Shown here one piece after another: positions 56,754 through 64,000 of a stretch of 64,000 nt of DNA (position 1 is the stretch's first letter; the number at the start of each line of letters is the position of its first letter). Source of the DNA: Thiomonas sp. FB-Cd. Lineage in GTDB: Bacteria > Pseudomonadota > Gammaproteobacteria > Burkholderiales > Burkholderiaceae_C. Made by a program: the position numbers and the translations under genes. The DNA lies in NCBI RefSeq assembly GCF_000733775.1, contig NZ_JPOE01000002.1, positions 2,356,001 to 2,420,000 on the forward strand. Reading direction: 5' to 3'. The notes under the pieces were generated by a model, which saw only the letters and a program-made list of their open reading frames with translations, was not told the origin of the DNA and made no database searches.

Positions 56754-57788
56754 TCAAGCCGCATAACGAACCGGTCCATGTTCGAAGTATTTGCGAATCC
56801 GCTCAGGCTGACGTTGCACGCTGCGCAGGTGGCGTGCGGTGGCCTTGACCAGTTGCAGCTTCGTGCGCGCCGGGGCCAGAGTCGTCACCGCTTGCTTGAT
56901 GTCGGCGTTGGCCATCTCGTCGGGGTTGAGTTCGGGGCTGTAGCTGGGCAGGTAGAACACCTCGATCGCATCGGCGTGCTCGGCCAGCCAAGCTTTCACG
57001 GGCTTGGCGTGATGCACCCGCAGGTTGTCCAGGATCAGGAACAACTTCTTGCTCGCCCTTTTGATCAGCCGGCGCAGGAAGTCGATCAGGATGTCCGTGT
57101 TGAGCGCGCCGTCGAAAATGCGCCAGCGCATCTGCCCCTTGTTGGTCACGGTGGAGATCACCGACAGGCCGTGGCGCTTGTTGTTGACGCGGATCACCGG
57201 CGTTTGCCCCTTGGGCGCGAAGCCGCGACCCCGTACGTCGTCGCTGCGCAGCCCGCTCTCGTCGCCCCAGTGAATCTCCGCACCTTCGGACTTGGCCTTC
57301 GCGGCGATGACCGGGTAGTCCTCCTCGAGCCACTTCTTGACCGCCGCGGGCGACTGCTCGTACGCCTTTTTCATCGGCTTTTGCGGCGTGAAGCCCCAGC
57401 GCGCCAGGTACAGGCCCATCGTGCGCACCGCCAACCGGATGCCAAAGCGCTGCTCGATGAGCTGCGCGACCGCCGTGCGGGTCCACAGCGCGTAGGGCAT
57501 CTTCAACGGGTCAGGCGTCTTGTCGGTGATGAGCTTGCGCACCGTCGCCTCCTGTGCCGCGTCCAGCAGCCGGCCATCGCCGCTCTTGCGCCCACTGGGT
57601 GCGTCGCGCAAGGCCTTCGCGCCCGCCGCTTCGTGGCGCTTGCAGATGTCGAACACACCGGTGCGGCTCAACCCAGTCTGCGCCGCAATCTCGTCGTAGG
57701 TCCGGCCCGCTTTGCGTAGGCGGATGACCTGCACGCGTCTCTCGTGTCGCGCGTCGCGCGACAGCGATCTCATGTCAGTTGCTTCCAT
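56754..57788 (-). mobile_element. IS630-family insertion sequence with intact transposase
   Basis: A 344-residue transposase from ATG 57788. Helix-turn-helix LRKAGRTYDEIAAQTGLSR, then catalytic acids in IHWGDESGL, LILDNLRVHHA and SPELNPDEMANAD. Related to, but clearly distinct from, the frameshifted copy at 14657-15720. Possible terminal inverted repeats AACTTGAA / TTCAAGTT lie at 56746 and 57818-57825, so the element would span about 1.08 kb. It lies inside the Tn7-like transposon near its right end. Confidence 0.9.
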
Positions 57789-57825
57789 CACACCAACATG
57801 ATGGCGCATGCGAATACTTCAAGTT

Positions 57826-58569
57826 AAATACTTCCGAATCAATAATGCGTTGGCCTTGGTCGCGGAGGGCCTGGGGACGCGTGATCCTCATCCCTGAACG
57901 CTGTCTGTTCCCGGCGGTCCGCTTGGGATCGTCTCAGAAACGGATCGCAAAGTGCGTTCAGCGTATGTCCTCTTTCCCTGCCCTACCCTGGGCTCATCCC
58001 CGTACCCCACCCGTCTGCCTCCACTTCAGCTTCCACTGTCGAATCTTCCAAATCTGCATCCCTGGACGCTGCGCTGGCCCAAACCCGGGCGTTCAACCGC
58101 CTGCGTAACCTCGCGGAGAAAGCCGCCAAGGATGCCGGATTGCAGGTTCTGCGCCCGGTGGCGCAGACCTATCTGGCCGGCTTGCCGGTGCTGAAACTGC
58201 AAGCGGCTGAGGATGACCAGCCCGGTCGTGCGCCCTATTTGCTGCCGTTGGCGGCGGACATTCACACCCAGTTCGCGCGGTGGATGCGCGCCCAGCCTGC
58301 AAGCCAAACCCTCTCGGGCACGGCTTTGCATCCGTTGTCCAAGCAACTGCTGTATCCGCATCTCTCCTCGCCAGCGTACAGGCGGGTGGTTTGGGTGCGC
58401 ACCTGCGGGTCAACCTGGATGGCTCGCCCGCAGGGGCCATCACCCCGGGGCGCCGGGACGCGGCCCGGCAACGCCTGGCCCGCCAGCCTTGAGTCCGCCA
58501 TGACGTTCAGCACCCGAGTCGGTAACGACTGAAAAATCCGTAAACAGTCCAGTAGTTCCTTAACGCGAC
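57826..58569. other. Degenerate region between IS630 and the right end
   Basis: Plus-strand frames around 58040-58500 look protein-like in places (AFNRLRNLAEKAAKDAGLQV; later LGAHLRVNLDGSPAG in another frame), so this may be a frameshifted gene remnant. I do not recognise the family. No intact gene is supported. Confidence 0.4.
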
Positions 58570-58636
58570 AGGATAGAACTTTATTTTTCAGGATAGTACT
58601 TTATTTGTTAGGATAGAATTTCATTTGGCGTCAACA
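58570..58636 (+). repeat. Right end of the Tn7-like transposon
   Basis: Three TnsB-like sites, AGGATAGAACTTTATTT (58570-58586), AGGATAGTACTTTATTT (58590-58606) and AGGATAGAATTTCATTT (58610-58626), at exact 20-bp steps, then a terminal ACA at 58634-58636. They are the reverse complement of the left-end motif. The dense packing matches Tn7R. Confidence 0.92.
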
Positions 58637-58641
58637 CATGG
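58637..58641 (+). repeat. Target-site duplication (right copy), CATGG
   Basis: CATGG directly after the right-end ACA, identical to 23613-23617. The transposon end lies 25 bp from the glmS stop codon, the standard attTn7 distance. Confidence 0.9.
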
Positions 58642-58700
58642 ATTGCTCAGAACACCAAGAATCACTCCACCGTGACACTCTTCGCGAGATTTCTTGGCTT
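58642..58700 (-). other. attTn7 region (glmS 3' end and flank)
   Basis: The end of glmS (KSVTVE and preceding codons) is the known TnsD-binding region in Tn7. Its sequence here is intact, so the site could in principle be used again. Extent is approximate. Confidence 0.65.
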
Positions 58701-60470
58701 ATCGACATCCGTGCCGCGCGCTACGGCAGTGTGATAGGCGAGCAACTGGAGGGGCACGACATGCACGATCGGGGAAAGCAATCCGTAGTGCTCTGGCAAA
58801 CGAATGGCATGCACACCTTCACTGCTGTCGATTCGGGTGCCCGCGTCGGTCAAGACATAGAGCTCGCCGCCCCGCGCCCGCACTTCCTGCAAATTGCTCT
58901 TCAGCTTGTCAAGAAGTGCATCGTTCGGCGCCACGGTCACAACCGGCATTTCATCCGTGACCAAGGCCAGCGGGCCGTGCTTGAGTTCACCTGCGGGATA
59001 CGCCTCCGCATGAATGTAGGAAATCTCCTTGAGCTTGAGCGCACCCTCCTCGGCAATCGGGAAGTGCATACCGCGGCCAAGGAATAGCGCGTTGTTCTTG
59101 CGCGTGAAGGCCTCGGCCCACGCCATGATCTGTGGCTCGGTGGCCAGCGCCGCCTGCAGCGCAGCGGGCAGATGGCGCAGCGCCTGCAAATATTCGTGCT
59201 CCGTTTGAGCGGCAAGTCGACCGCGCTGCTTGGCCAAGGTCAGAGCCAGCAAAAATAGAGCAACCAACTGGGTGGTAAACGCCTTCGTCGAGGCGACGCC
59301 AATTTCCACGCCCGCATGGGTAAGAAAGCGAAGCGAAGCTTCACGCATCATCGCGGATCCAGCAACGTTGCAAATCGCGAGTTGTCGCAGCATGCCCAAA
59401 TCGCGGGCATGGCGCAATGCCGACAGCGTGTCGGCCGTCTCACCTGACTGCGACACTCCGACCACCAAGGTGTCGGGGTCCGGCACACTGTCGCGGGTGC
59501 GGTATTCGCTCGCCACTTCCACATCAACCGGGATGCGAGCCAACGCCTCGATCCAGTGCCGCGCCACGCTGCCTGCGTAGTGGCTTGTGCCGCAGGCCAG
59601 GATCAGAACCCGGCGTGCGCTGCCGAGCATCCCTGCAGTGTCACCGAACAACTCAGGACCGATGGAGGCAATCCCGTCCAGCGTGTCAGCCACCGCGCGC
59701 GGCTGCTCGAAGATCTCCTTTTGCATGTAGTGCCGGTAAGGGCCCAGCTCGGTGGCGCCGCTATAGGCCTCCACCGGGTGCCAGGCACGCTCCACGGATT
59801 CCTGTCGAACGTCGACCACGGCCGCCGCATCGGGGCTTATGCGCACCACGTCGCCTTCTTCGAGATAAGCCACGCGCTGCGCAGCTCCGGCAAGCGCCAA
59901 GGCGTCGGATGCCAGGTAATAACCATCGTCGCCTTGCCCCAACACCAGCGGGCTTCCGGCTCGTGCACCGACGACGACCAGCGGTTCAGCCGTATGCACC
60001 ACCGCGATCGCATAGGCACCCCGCAACCGTCCGGTGGCCAAGCGCACAGCGCGCAAGAGATCCCCGCTGTACAAGCTGTGGACGAGATGGGCGATGACCT
60101 CGGTATCGGTCTGGCTTTCAAACCTGTAGCCTGCCTCGAGCAATTCGGCGCGCAACGCTTCGTGGTTCTCGACGATGCCGTTATGCACCAACGCAACCTG
60201 GTCACGCGAGATCATGGGGTGGGCGTTGTGCGTGGCCGGCGCGCCGTGGGTCGCCCAGCGGGTGTGACAGATCCCGGTCGCTGCGTCCAGCCCGCCGGCT
60301 TGGACGCGAAGATCAGCCACGCGCTGGGTTGTCCGCATGCGCCGGATGGAGCCGTCCTGCAAGACTGCCAGTCCACACGAGTCATAGCCGCGGTACTCCA
60401 AGCGCTGCAGGCCCTCAAGAAGCGTGGGCACGATGTTGTGACGGGCGCTAGCGCCGACGATTCCGCACAT
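58662..60470 (-). CDS. glmS: Glutamine-fructose-6-phosphate aminotransferase
   Basis: 602 residues. Starts MCGIVGA with the catalytic Cys2 of the glutaminase domain. The SIS sugar-isomerase domains ([32 protein letters not shown]) follow, and the conserved C-terminus [12 protein letters not shown] ends the protein. It makes glucosamine-6-phosphate for cell-wall precursors. An essential host gene whose 3' end is the attTn7 target. It begins 5 bases after the glmU stop; the longer open frame upstream only overlaps glmU. Confidence 0.97.
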   Translation of the reverse strand: MCGIVGASARHNIVPTLLEGLQRLEYRGYDSCGLAVLQDGSIRRMRTTQRVADLRVQAGGLDAATGICHTRWATHGAPATHNAHPMISRDQVALVHNGIVENHEALRAELLEAGYRFESQTDTEVIAHLVHSLYSGDLLRAVRLATGRLRGAYAIAVVHTAEPLVVVGARAGSPLVLGQGDDGYYLASDALALAGAAQRVAYLEEGDVVRISPDAAAVVDVRQESVERAWHPVEAYSGATELGPYRHYMQKEIFEQPRAVADTLDGIASIGPELFGDTAGMLGSARRVLILACGTSHYAGSVARHWIEALARIPVDVEVASEYRTRDSVPDPDTLVVGVSQSGETADTLSALRHARDLGMLRQLAICNVAGSAMMREASLRFLTHAGVEIGVASTKAFTTQLVALFLLALTLAKQRGRLAAQTEHEYLQALRHLPAALQAALATEPQIMAWAEAFTRKNNALFLGRGMHFPIAEEGALKLKEISYIHAEAYPAGELKHGPLALVTDEMPVVTVAPNDALLDKLKSNLQEVRARGGELYVLTDAGTRIDSSEGVHAIRLPEHYGLLSPIVHVVPLQLLAYHTAVARGTDVDKPRNLAKSVTVE

Positions 60471-60475
60471 GGGAT

Positions 60476-61888
60476 TCAGCTTCCTTGTTTGTCTTGTTTC
60501 ACGGGCCGCGCCCATCCCGGAACGGTGGCCTGCCTCGCGCGTGAAAGCGTGAGCTGGTTGGGCGGTGCATCCGTGGTGAGGGTCGTGCCAGCGCCGAGGG
60601 TTGCGCCCTGACCAACGCGGACCGGAGCGACGAGCTGCGTGTCCGATCCAATGAAGACGTCGTCCTCGATGATGGTGCGATGCTTGTTCACACCATCGTA
60701 ATTGCAGGTAATCGTGCCCGCCCCGATGTTCACGCGCGCACCCACGCTGGCGTCGCCCACATAGCTCAAATGATTGGCCTTGCTGGCAGGTCCGATATGG
60801 CTGTTTTTGATCTCGGTGAAGTTGCCCACATGCACGTGCTCGGCCAACTCGGTTCCCGGGCGCAGTCTCGCATAGGGCCCGATGCGCACGCCGGGCCCAC
60901 ACCGCGCACCGTCGATGTGTGAGAAGGCCTCCACGCGCCCACCCTCGCCCACGCTGCAGTCGCGCAGCACACAATGCGGGCCGACATGCACCCCGTCTGC
61001 AAGCTCCACACGCCCCTCAAACACGCAGCCGACGTCGATCAGCACGTCCTGACCGCAGCGCAATTCGCCACGAATGTCGATCCGCGCCGGATCGGCCAGC
61101 GTCACGCCTTCGGCCAACAGCGCCTGGGCCTGCCTGCCTTGCACGATGCGTTCGAGCTGGGCGAGTTGGGCGCGATCGTTCACCCCCAGGGTCTCGTGGG
61201 GATCGGCGCACGCCACGGCCTGCACCGGCACGCCCTCGGCCCGCGCCAGCGCAACGATGTCCGTGAGGTAGTACTCACCCTGTGCATTGTCGTTGCGCAA
61301 GCCCGCAACCCAACGCTTGAGCAGACCGGCCGGCGCCGCCACGATCCCGGTATTGACCTCGCGGACGGCGCGCTCGGCAGGGCCTGCATCCTTATGCTCA
61401 ACGATGCGCTGCACCACACCGGCTGCATCACGCATGATGCGACCATAGCCCGTGGGATCGTTGAGGGTGACGGTCAGCAAAGCGAGATGCCCGCTTGCGG
61501 CGATATCGAGCAACGGTGCAAGCGTTGCAGGCCGCACCAGCGGCACGTCCCCGTAAAGCACCAGAACGACCGCTGTGTCATCAAGCAACGGCGCGGCCTG
61601 CAGCACGGCGTGACCCGTACCCAGCTGCGGGGCTTGCACGACAAAATCGACCCCGGCTGGGGCAAATTGCGCGCGCACCTTCTCGGCCCCGTGGCCGACG
61701 ACGATGATGGCGCGCTGCGCTGCAAGCGCACTTGCCGTATGCAGCACGTGCGCCAGCAACGGCCTGCCCGCCAGCGGCTGCAAGACTTTGGGATGCGCTG
61801 AGCGCATGCGCGTGCCCTTGCCTGCGGCGAGCACAACGACCTGCAGAGGATGGGGCGATGCGCTGTGATTGGGAATCGGATCGAGCAT
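60476..61888 (-). CDS. glmU: Bifunctional UDP-N-acetylglucosamine pyrophosphorylase / glucosamine-1-phosphate acetyltransferase
   Basis: 470 residues. N-terminal pyrophosphorylase with [19 protein letters not shown], and a C-terminal left-handed beta-helix acetyltransferase with hexapeptide repeats ([32 protein letters not shown]). Works in the same pathway as GlmS and forms an operon with it. Length is slightly above E. coli GlmU (456). Confidence 0.97.
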   Translation of the reverse strand: MLDPIPNHSASPHPLQVVVLAAGKGTRMRSAHPKVLQPLAGRPLLAHVLHTASALAAQRAIIVVGHGAEKVRAQFAPAGVDFVVQAPQLGTGHAVLQAAPLLDDTAVVLVLYGDVPLVRPATLAPLLDIAASGHLALLTVTLNDPTGYGRIMRDAAGVVQRIVEHKDAGPAERAVREVNTGIVAAPAGLLKRWVAGLRNDNAQGEYYLTDIVALARAEGVPVQAVACADPHETLGVNDRAQLAQLERIVQGRQAQALLAEGVTLADPARIDIRGELRCGQDVLIDVGCVFEGRVELADGVHVGPHCVLRDCSVGEGGRVEAFSHIDGARCGPGVRIGPYARLRPGTELAEHVHVGNFTEIKNSHIGPASKANHLSYVGDASVGARVNIGAGTITCNYDGVNKHRTIIEDDVFIGSDTQLVAPVRVGQGATLGAGTTLTTDAPPNQLTLSRARQATVPGWARPVKQDKQGS

Positions 61889-61956
61889 CGTCCGATTCTA
61901 GGGTTTACCTGCAACCGACGGCCCCCCCTGCTGGGGGATAGCCCGGCAGGCACAGA

Positions 61957-61993
61957 CAACAAAAAGGCCGGTGCTGAACCGGCCCTTTTGTTG
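61957..61993. terminator. Bidirectional-type rho-independent terminator
   Basis: A long stem CAACAAAAAGGCCGG / CCGGCCCTTTTGTTG with a 7-base loop, giving A and T runs on both flanks. It lies just after the stop of the minus-strand cytochrome gene (62013) and before the glmU start, so it probably ends that transcript. Confidence 0.75.
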
Positions 61994-62012
61994 GTGCGGA
62001 GCGTCCCGGATA

Positions 62013-62813
62013 TCAGGTCGGCAGCGGCTGCTGGGTCGATTTCGTGGTGGACGGCACCTCAGAAATCAAGCGCTGCTGCAAGAAACCGGGAAGGCCGATC
62101 CACATGTCGAGCAGCGAAACGCCCATTTCGAGCATCGCAATCGGGCACGACAACGCCCCACCGATCAAGACCATCCAGGCAAAGTTCGGGTTCTGCTTCG
62201 TGAGGAACCAGCCCGAGTAATCCAGGAGCATGGCCAGAAAGGGGGTGAGCACTGAAATCGCCTTGATCTGATCGTTCACCCGCGTCTGCAGAAACAGCCA
62301 ACCGGCAATCCAGAAAATCACGCCCAGCATCGTCAAGTGCACCATGCCGCCCATGAACATGCTGCTGTAGCTCATGCCCGTGTTGACCTTGGCGACATTT
62401 TTCACGTCTTCATAGGTGACAAGTGGGGGGTTATGCAACTGTTGGCTCATTGCCACGCTGTGGCACATCAGGCAGTGCTGCGCGATGATTGGTTTGATCT
62501 GCGTCTCATATTCGGCTTTGGTCTGGCCACCCGCCACCCAATGATCGATTGTTTGCGTCAACTGCGACCATTGCGCCTTCGGAACGCCGGCGTTGGTGAA
62601 CATCGTGGGCAATACGGTCTGCAACTTGCTCGAGGAGCGGTCACCGTAATAGGAGAGCTGAACGTCCTTCAGCGTCACCCCCGATTTGCCGTCGAGTCCG
62701 GTGTGCGTCACATAGAGATAGGCTTCCGCGGCGAGGAGGCCAATGCAGACCAGAAAGATGAATCCTGTATGCAACAGCTTTTCGGAGAAGGACAGCTTAT
62801 TGAGAAGGCGCAT
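62013..62813 (-). CDS. Membrane-bound protein with a c-type haem motif
   Basis: 266 residues. An N-terminal anchor (LLHTGFIFLVCIGLLAAEAYL), a periplasmic segment with CLMCH, then several membrane helices (VHLTMLGVIFWIAGWLFLQ, LTPFLAMLLDYSGWFL, LIGGALSCPIAMLEMGVSLLD). It looks like a redox membrane protein of chemolithotrophic betaproteobacteria. I do not know its partner. Single gene with its own terminator. Confidence 0.75.
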   Translation of the reverse strand: MRLLNKLSFSEKLLHTGFIFLVCIGLLAAEAYLYVTHTGLDGKSGVTLKDVQLSYYGDRSSSKLQTVLPTMFTNAGVPKAQWSQLTQTIDHWVAGGQTKAEYETQIKPIIAQHCLMCHSVAMSQQLHNPPLVTYEDVKNVAKVNTGMSYSSMFMGGMVHLTMLGVIFWIAGWLFLQTRVNDQIKAISVLTPFLAMLLDYSGWFLTKQNPNFAWMVLIGGALSCPIAMLEMGVSLLDMWIGLPGFLQQRLISEVPSTTKSTQQPLPT

Positions 62814-63162
62814 GATGGGAAATCGAGCGGTGTGAACGAGAAATGACGGGGGTCAACATCTTTAATGGTTTTCCCGAATCGTACTCCGCTAAAACCCTAA
62901 TAGGCAATGCTGGTTTGGAATCTTGGAGTATCCAGATATTTCATCCTGACGTCCACCCGAACTCCCCGGGGGTATGAGGTACGGACCAAGCGCACCCGGT
63001 CGCAGTGCATGACCTCGGCGGGACATTGCCCATCGGGAACGGGCGTCACGTTTTGCCATCCATGTGACGCCAAGCCGCGACACGCGGCGTTGATCGCTCG
63101 CAGCGCAAAGGCGCTGGCCCGGGCTCTCGGGTTTAGGATGCAAGTTTGCTCTTAACGGACCC
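62814..63162. other. Divergent intergenic region
   Basis: About 350 bases between the minus-strand cytochrome gene and the ClC gene. It should hold both promoters. I see no gene and no confident promoter motif. Confidence 0.5.
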
Positions 63163-64000
63163 ATGGGAACGCCTGCGAGTGAAAACCCGAGCGCCTACGG
63201 CGCATTGCGCAAGCGCGCGTGGATGCGTCTGGCCAAGACGCGATCGCGGCGGCTGTTCCTGCAGTTTGGTCTGCCGTGGGGCGGCGCGCTGCTGGTGGGG
63301 CTGGTGGCGGTGCTGTATGCGCGCTGGAGCAACGACGCCTACGAGCTCTTCCTGGGCTGGATCGCCGGGCGGCCCTGGCTGGCCTTCCTCATCACGCCCG
63401 CCTTCACCGTGCTGGCCGTGTTCCTCACCCGCCGCTGGTTCTCCGGCAGCGAAGGCAGCGGCATCCCGCAGGTCATCGCCGCCCTGCATGCCCCGCCCGA
63501 CGAGACCCTCATGCACCGCCTGTTCGGCCTGCGCGTCATCGCCGGCAAGCTCGTCGTCTCGCTGCTCGGCTTCCTGGGCGGCATGACCATTGGCCGCGAA
63601 GGCCCCACGGTGCACATCGGCGCAGCCATCATGGCCGAGACGCGTCGCTTTTATCCCCATCGCAACCCGCGCCTGGAGCGCCAGCTCCTGCTCGCAGGGG
63701 CCGCTGCCGGGCTGTCGGCAGCCTTCAACACGCCGCTGGCCGGCATCATCTTCGCCATCGAGGAGCTGGCGCGCGACTTCGAGAGCCGCACCAACGGCAC
63801 CATGATCACCGCCGTGGTGTTCTCCGGCCTGACCTCGCTGGCGCTGGCCGGCAACTACCTGTACTTCGGCCAGCTCAACGTGCCGCAGAACTTCCACCTC
63901 GCGTTCGTCCTGCCGGTCGTGCTCACTGCCATCGCCTGCGGCCTGCTGGGCGCCGCCTTCAACTGGGCGCTGCTGCGTTGGGAAATCTGGATGCCACGCC
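63163..64000 (+). CDS. ClC-family chloride channel/antiporter (N-terminal part, cut by window end)
   Basis: Open from ATG 63163 to the window edge, 279 codons without a stop. ClC selectivity motifs GSGIPQ (in GSEGSGIPQVIAAL) and GREGPTVHIGA are present, followed by AAGLSAAFNTPLAGIIFAIEE, all typical. At least five membrane helices are visible. It moves chloride, often in exchange for protons. The rest of the gene lies outside the window. Confidence 0.93.
   Translation, partial: MGTPASENPSAYGALRKRAWMRLAKTRSRRLFLQFGLPWGGALLVGLVAVLYARWSNDAYELFLGWIAGRPWLAFLITPAFTVLAVFLTRRWFSGSEGSGIPQVIAALHAPPDETLMHRLFGLRVIAGKLVVSLLGFLGGMTIGREGPTVHIGAAIMAETRRFYPHRNPRLERQLLLAGAAAGLSAAFNTPLAGIIFAIEELARDFESRTNGTMITAVVFSGLTSLALAGNYLYFGQLNVPQNFHLAFVLPVVLTAIACGLLGAAFNWALLRWEIWMPR

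Larger units (their letters stand above)
23618..58636 (-). mobile_element. Tn7-like transposon carrying an arsenite-oxidation and arsenic-resistance island
   Basis: A 35,019-bp element bounded by TGT...ACA and flanked by CATGG duplications. Left end: three TnsB-like sites spread over 150 bp. Right end: three such sites at exact 20-bp steps, the same asymmetry as Tn7 L and R. The right end lies 25 bp beyond the glmS stop. It encodes TnsA, TnsB, TnsC, TnsD and a TnsE-like protein on the minus strand, in the same direction relative to glmS as Tn7. Unlike Tn7, the tns block abuts the left end and about 27 kb of cargo lies between tnsA and the right end. Confidence 0.93.

Noticed and set aside
63133..63897. 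254-residue minus-strand open frame at the right edge
   Set aside because: Antisense to the ClC gene, which has the GSGIPQ and GREGP motifs and stays open to the window end.

Overview
The window looks like a chromosomal segment of a betaproteobacterium (Burkholderiales, Thiomonas-like). The reasons are high-GC Comamonadaceae-type catabolic genes, an aioBA-cytochrome-ArsR operon of the Thiomonas type, and a glmU-glmS locus. No rRNA or tRNA gene was recognised.

Region 1 (1-7622, + strand) is the tail of a meta-cleavage aromatic catabolic operon: mhpF (cut by the window edge), mhpE and mhpC, then two related zinc-type dehydrogenases, a cupin, a flavin reductase, a frameshifted Bug-type binding protein and a MaoC-like protein. 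Region 2 (8466-14342, + strand) is a tightly coupled five-gene cassette: a 67-residue peptide with a distinctive N-terminal block, a sugar epimerase, a glycosyltransferase fused to a radical SAM/SPASM domain, a methyltransferase preceded by WG-like repeats, and a histidine phosphatase. I do not recognise it as a described pathway. It could be a peptide- or glycan-modifying system. Region 3 (14657-23500) holds a frameshifted IS630 transposase and a type I restriction-modification operon (hsdM-hsdS-DUF4268-hsdR).

Region 4 (23618-58636) is a 35-kb Tn7-like transposon that I could delimit to the base. It has CATGG target duplications on both sides, TGT/ACA termini, three spaced TnsB-like sites at the left end and three packed sites at the right end. 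The right end lies 25 bp past the glmS stop codon, the classical attTn7 position. Transposition genes tnsABCDE (- strand) sit against the left end. The cargo is an arsenic island. It holds a stand-alone Rieske protein, aioBA with cytochromes and ArsR-type regulators, molybdenum-cofactor genes (moaA, moeA, moaD, moaE), Rrf2- and FNR-like regulators, a soluble chemoreceptor, further cytochromes, and an eight-gene ars operon (arsR-arsC-arsD-arsA-arsC-oxidoreductase-CBS-arsB). A HicB remnant and an IS630 copy lie near the right end.

Just outside the left end (23517-23612) is a second, different set of TnsB-like repeats ending in ACA against the same CATGG. This suggests that an older Tn7-like element, possibly carrying the restriction system, had already used the glmS site. 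Two elements would then be stacked in tandem.

Region 5 (58662-64000) is the host flank: glmS and glmU (- strand), a membrane-bound c-type cytochrome (- strand), and a ClC channel gene running off the window (+ strand). Functionally, the transposon supplies a self-contained arsenite-oxidation package. It provides the enzyme, electron carriers, cofactor assembly, sensing, and an efflux/reduction operon.
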